This document shows positions 61,945 to 64,000 of a DNA stretch of 64,000 nucleotides, piece by piece. Positions within the stretch are counted from its first letter, which is position 1; each line of letters opens with the position of its first letter. Position numbers and translations under genes: made by a program. The notes under the pieces are model-generated. The model searched no databases and had not been told where the DNA came from. It worked only from the letters and a program-made list of their open reading frames with translations. Origin of the DNA: Pseudoalteromonas gelatinilytica (lineage in GTDB: Bacteria > Pseudomonadota > Gammaproteobacteria > Enterobacterales > Alteromonadaceae); assembly GCF_001641615.1 (NCBI RefSeq), contig NZ_LRRU01000004.1, positions 248,001 to 312,000 on the forward strand, written 5' to 3'.

Positions 61945-63227
61945 TCAATTACACCATGTCCAAACACCGTATCTTTGCCCACTTCACCTAAATCATTCGC
62001 TTGTTGCTGTAACGCGTGGTAAATGTTTTTAGGAGTTGTATTAGGCTTTGCCGCTAAACATGCAGCCGCCGCTGAAATACGCGGCGCGGCAATAGAGGTT
62101 CCAGATTCCCGACCAAGATCCCCTCCAGCTTTTAACGTCATGACATTGACGCCTAATGCCGCAAAATCAATATAATCACCTCTGTTTGACCAGCGGTAAA
62201 TTCGGTTTTGGCTATCCAGTGCCGTGACAGCAATGACATGTTGGTATGCCGCAGGGTAAAGTGGCAGCGCAGCAGGTCCTTCATTGCCTGCAGCCGCCAC
62301 TAAAGTTACTTGTTTAGCCGCTGTGGCATTAATTGCTGCCGCTAGAATAGCGTTGTCGGGCCCTGTAAAACTCATATTGATAACAGGCACCTCGTTAGCA
62401 ACCAACCAATTAAGTGCGTCAACTATTGCAGCTAATGTCGCCCCCTGTGATAAATCAGACTGCTGATAAAACACCGCCGCGCTGTATAATGTTGCCTCAG
62501 TTAATAACGGCATGAGCTGCCCATACTTACCGACCAAAACGCCAGCAACCGCAGTGCCGTGTAAATCGGGTGATACTAAGTCATTTGTAAGAAATGACTG
62601 CGTTTTTATCTGTGTATTACTAAATCCCGGATGAGTCGTGTCAATCGCACTATCTATCATGCCTATTTTTACAAACCAGTCACACATTGCTGTAGGCTTT
62701 GATGAAGGCGCTTCTTGCTGAGAACCATTTTGCGCTTGATAAATATGATTTCTATCCAATAACGATGCATCATCGAGTGAAAGTAAACGTTGCAAATGCG
62801 CTTTTGAATCGTAATTGGCCGGGACAACAAACCGAACTAATGACAAACCTAATGACGTGTATTGTTTAGTGACGATAATTTGTGCGCCAATTTGTAAGAG
62901 TTTTCCCTGATGCTGTTCATTCGCCAGCATTATCCACTGCCTTTCAACTGCACGAAAACCATGCTCTACATCGACTTCAACAAATGCAGGAGCCTGTAAC
63001 TGATTGAGTATCTCTAGCCTTTTAGGTAGCGAGGTCACAATTGCTGTTGCGTCGTCGATTAACTCATGTTCGCGTATGCTTTCTACTTGGCTAGTGATGC
63101 GCGGTTCAAGTTTATTAACAACAGGATCTATCTGCTCTATCACACCATTTATTGGCTTAATAATCGCTGCTGATAGCGTACTTGAAGTAAACAACAAACT
63201 ACTTAAAATGACTGATTTCAATTTCAT
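61941..63227 (-). CDS. Exported S8-family serine protease (subtilase)
   Basis: 428 residues from ATG 63227, which leaves about 30 bases of leader after promoter P2; an in-frame ATG at 63245 would leave almost none. Signal peptide (ending TLSAA), a propeptide-like region (about 25-160), then the subtilisin domain with a complete triad: Asp192 in IDSAID, His223 in LHGTAVAG, Ser378 in SGTSIAAP. The chain ends soon after the domain (FGHGVID). No surface anchor is visible. It is divergent from the ECF sigma gene and shares its promoter type, so it is likely part of the same response; the low-complexity protein is a possible substrate. Confidence 0.88.
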   Translation of the reverse strand: MKLKSVILSSLLFTSSTLSAAIIKPINGVIEQIDPVVNKLEPRITSQVESIREHELIDDATAIVTSLPKRLEILNQLQAPAFVEVDVEHGFRAVERQWIMLANEQHQGKLLQIGAQIIVTKQYTSLGLSLVRFVVPANYDSKAHLQRLLSLDDASLLDRNHIYQAQNGSQQEAPSSKPTAMCDWFVKIGMIDSAIDTTHPGFSNTQIKTQSFLTNDLVSPDLHGTAVAGVLVGKYGQLMPLLTEATLYSAAVFYQQSDLSQGATLAAIVDALNWLVANEVPVINMSFTGPDNAILAAAINATAAKQVTLVAAAGNEGPAALPLYPAAYQHVIAVTALDSQNRIYRWSNRGDYIDFAALGVNVMTLKAGGDLGRESGTSIAAPRISAAAACLAAKPNTTPKNIYHALQQQANDLGEVGKDTVFGHGVID

Positions 63228-63262
63228 GTTACAGTGACTTCTCATTTAGTTAGGTATTACTA

Positions 63263-63288
63263 TAACGTTTCAGTGAAAGAAAAATTGC
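63263..63288 (-). promoter_or_regulatory. ECF-type promoter P2 (subtilase)
   Basis: On the minus strand GCAAT (63288-63284) and CGTTA (63267-63263) have first bases 21 apart, as in P1 and P3. The -35 has one mismatch (GCAAT for GGAAT), but the -10 region CGTTATAGTA is identical over 10 bases to that of P3. Confidence 0.6.
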
Positions 63289-63296
63289 ATTTATTG

Positions 63297-63322
63297 GGAA
63301 TAAAACTTTTTCTTGCCCGTTA
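63297..63322 (+). promoter_or_regulatory. ECF-type promoter P3 (sigma/anti-sigma operon)
   Basis: GGAATAAA (63297-63304) and CGTTA (63318-63322), first bases 21 apart, 75 bases before the sigma start. It suggests that the ECF sigma factor drives its own operon. Confidence 0.75.
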
Positions 63323-63397
63323 TAGTAGTGTGAGTTGGCTGAATCATTGATGAGTTGTTTCATTAATCGGCCCTTGCCCTAACCAATAAGGGAAACT

Positions 63398-63889
63398 ATG
63401 ACAAATACAGTAACCAGTTTATTACCAGCGCTGCGACGTTTTGCATTTTCGCTTACCGGCAATCAAGCAGATGCCGATGATATTGTACAAATGACCATCG
63501 AGAAACTTTTACAAAAAGGCATGCCCGATGATATTGAACCACTAAAATGGGCATTCAAGATCTGTCGAAATGTTTGGATCGACGAATACCGCTCGCAAAA
63601 AGTGCGCTTAAAGGCAGTTCAAAATACTGAACTTCAAGAACCCGTCTGTGACGATGAACAAGAGAGTTTCGCTACTCAAGAGACTTTGCAACGAGTAAAT
63701 AACGCTTTAACAAGCTTACCAGATGAACAGCGCGCTATAGTATCTCTCGTGGCAGTGCAAGGTATGGCTTACAAAGATGTTGCGCACACCCTCGAGATAC
63801 CTGTTGGCACTGTGATGAGTAAATTGTCACGAGCCAGAGCCGCACTTTATCAATTAATTAAGCCTGATTTCACCAAGGAAAACGCATGA
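63398..63889 (+). CDS. ECF RNA polymerase sigma factor
   Basis: 163 residues, the normal ECF size. Region 2 (about 5-75) has GNQADADDIVQMTIEKLL and PLKWAFKICRNVWIDEYR; region 4 (about 105-155) has LPDEQRAIVSLVAVQGMAYKDVA split here and GTVMSKLSRARAAL. AAGGG precedes the ATG. The anti-sigma gene starts within its stop (ATGA). The shared promoters P1-P3 imply control of its own operon, the subtilase, and the low-complexity/barrel operon. Not a FecI-type iron sigma: no FecR-like or receptor gene is adjacent. Confidence 0.9.
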   Translation: MTNTVTSLLPALRRFAFSLTGNQADADDIVQMTIEKLLQKGMPDDIEPLKWAFKICRNVWIDEYRSQKVRLKAVQNTELQEPVCDDEQESFATQETLQRVNNALTSLPDEQRAIVSLVAVQGMAYKDVAHTLEIPVGTVMSKLSRARAALYQLIKPDFTKENA

Positions 63890-64000
63890 AGATTGATGAC
63901 CAAACACTCAGTGCTTTTTTAGACAATGAATTACCAGCAAACGAAATGGAAGCAATACGTAATGCAATTGCTGAAGATGAGCAACTCGCTTTACGCCTAG
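63886..64000 (+). CDS. Anti-sigma factor (3' end outside window)
   Basis: 38 residues are visible, beginning MKIDDQTLSAFLDNELP, the usual opening of membrane-bound anti-sigma factors of ECF systems (short acidic helix with SAFLDNEL). It starts inside the sigma stop codon (ATGA overlap). The membrane segment expected further on is outside the window. Confidence 0.78.
   Translation, partial: MKIDDQTLSAFLDNELPANEMEAIRNAIAEDEQLALRL

Noticed and set aside
1..64000. CRISPR arrays, tRNA and rRNA genes, prophage modules
   Set aside because: No regularly spaced short repeats, cloverleaf-like sequences, rRNA segments or phage structural genes were seen on reading.

Overview
The window looks like chromosomal DNA from a marine gammaproteobacterium of the Alteromonadales, most likely Pseudoalteromonas. 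The evidence is the low-to-moderate GC content, many outer-membrane receptors and lipoproteins, a TonB receptor paired with a double-propeller phytase, and a bisucaberin-type siderophore locus with fused acyltransferase-synthetase. Bisucaberin was first described from a strain then called Alteromonas haloplanktis. The assignment is an inference from gene content; no rRNA or tRNA gene is present to confirm it.

Layout. 1-1053: 3' part of a di-haem cytochrome c peroxidase. 1090-2989: leftward AraC regulator plus a membrane protein with a degenerate GGDEF domain. 3274-7573: TonB receptor and phytase; two PhoB-type boxes in opposite orientation lie in the divergent gap upstream. 7632-15679: lactate permease, VTT-domain protein, diguanylate cyclase, TMEM143-like protein, S9 peptidase and a ROK repressor. 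15748-17935: a perfect 33-bp operator-like palindrome, a FucP-type sugar permease and a pair of small membrane proteins. 18020-30945: periplasmic binding protein with an orphan TPR histidine kinase, propionyl-CoA synthetase, an asparagine-synthase-like enzyme without the glutaminase cysteine, PAS-GGDEF protein, DASH photolyase, BamA/TamA-like barrel and VOC protein. 31085-40606: M60/ImpA-type metalloprotease, MFS transporter, a 162-bp palindromic repeat, a second TonB receptor, hydrolase and ClpP-fold periplasmic protein. 40603-43670: a membrane protein, then a small accessory patch with an SH3-domain protein and an internally deleted transposase, bounded by inverted repeats. 43689-49711: PhoX-family protein, MipA/OmpV-lipoprotein pair divergent from a NarL-type two-component system, then DUF4920 and PepSY-type proteins. 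50119-57296: Fur box, bibA-bibB-MFS exporter-bibC-FhuF-like reductase, terminator. 57312-60062: barrel lipoprotein, Lrp regulator divergent from a LysE exporter, murein endopeptidase.

The right end (60178-64000) is the most unusual part. It holds a secreted Ser/Gln/Asn/Thr-rich protein whose predicted mature chain has no Lys, Arg, His, Phe, Tyr, Trp or Cys, an outer-membrane beta-barrel protein, a subtilase, and an ECF sigma/anti-sigma pair. Three promoters, one for each transcription unit, carry the same two-part motif: GGAAT or a one-base variant, then CGTTA starting exactly 21 bases later. This suggests a self-contained ECF regulon controlling a secreted surface or matrix system that I do not recognise as described.

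Regulatory sequences are readable at several other places: a strong Fur box before bibA, a triple 11-bp-phased TTAAG array before the BamA/TamA-like gene, and a 10-bp-arm palindrome between the MipA operon and its neighbouring two-component system.
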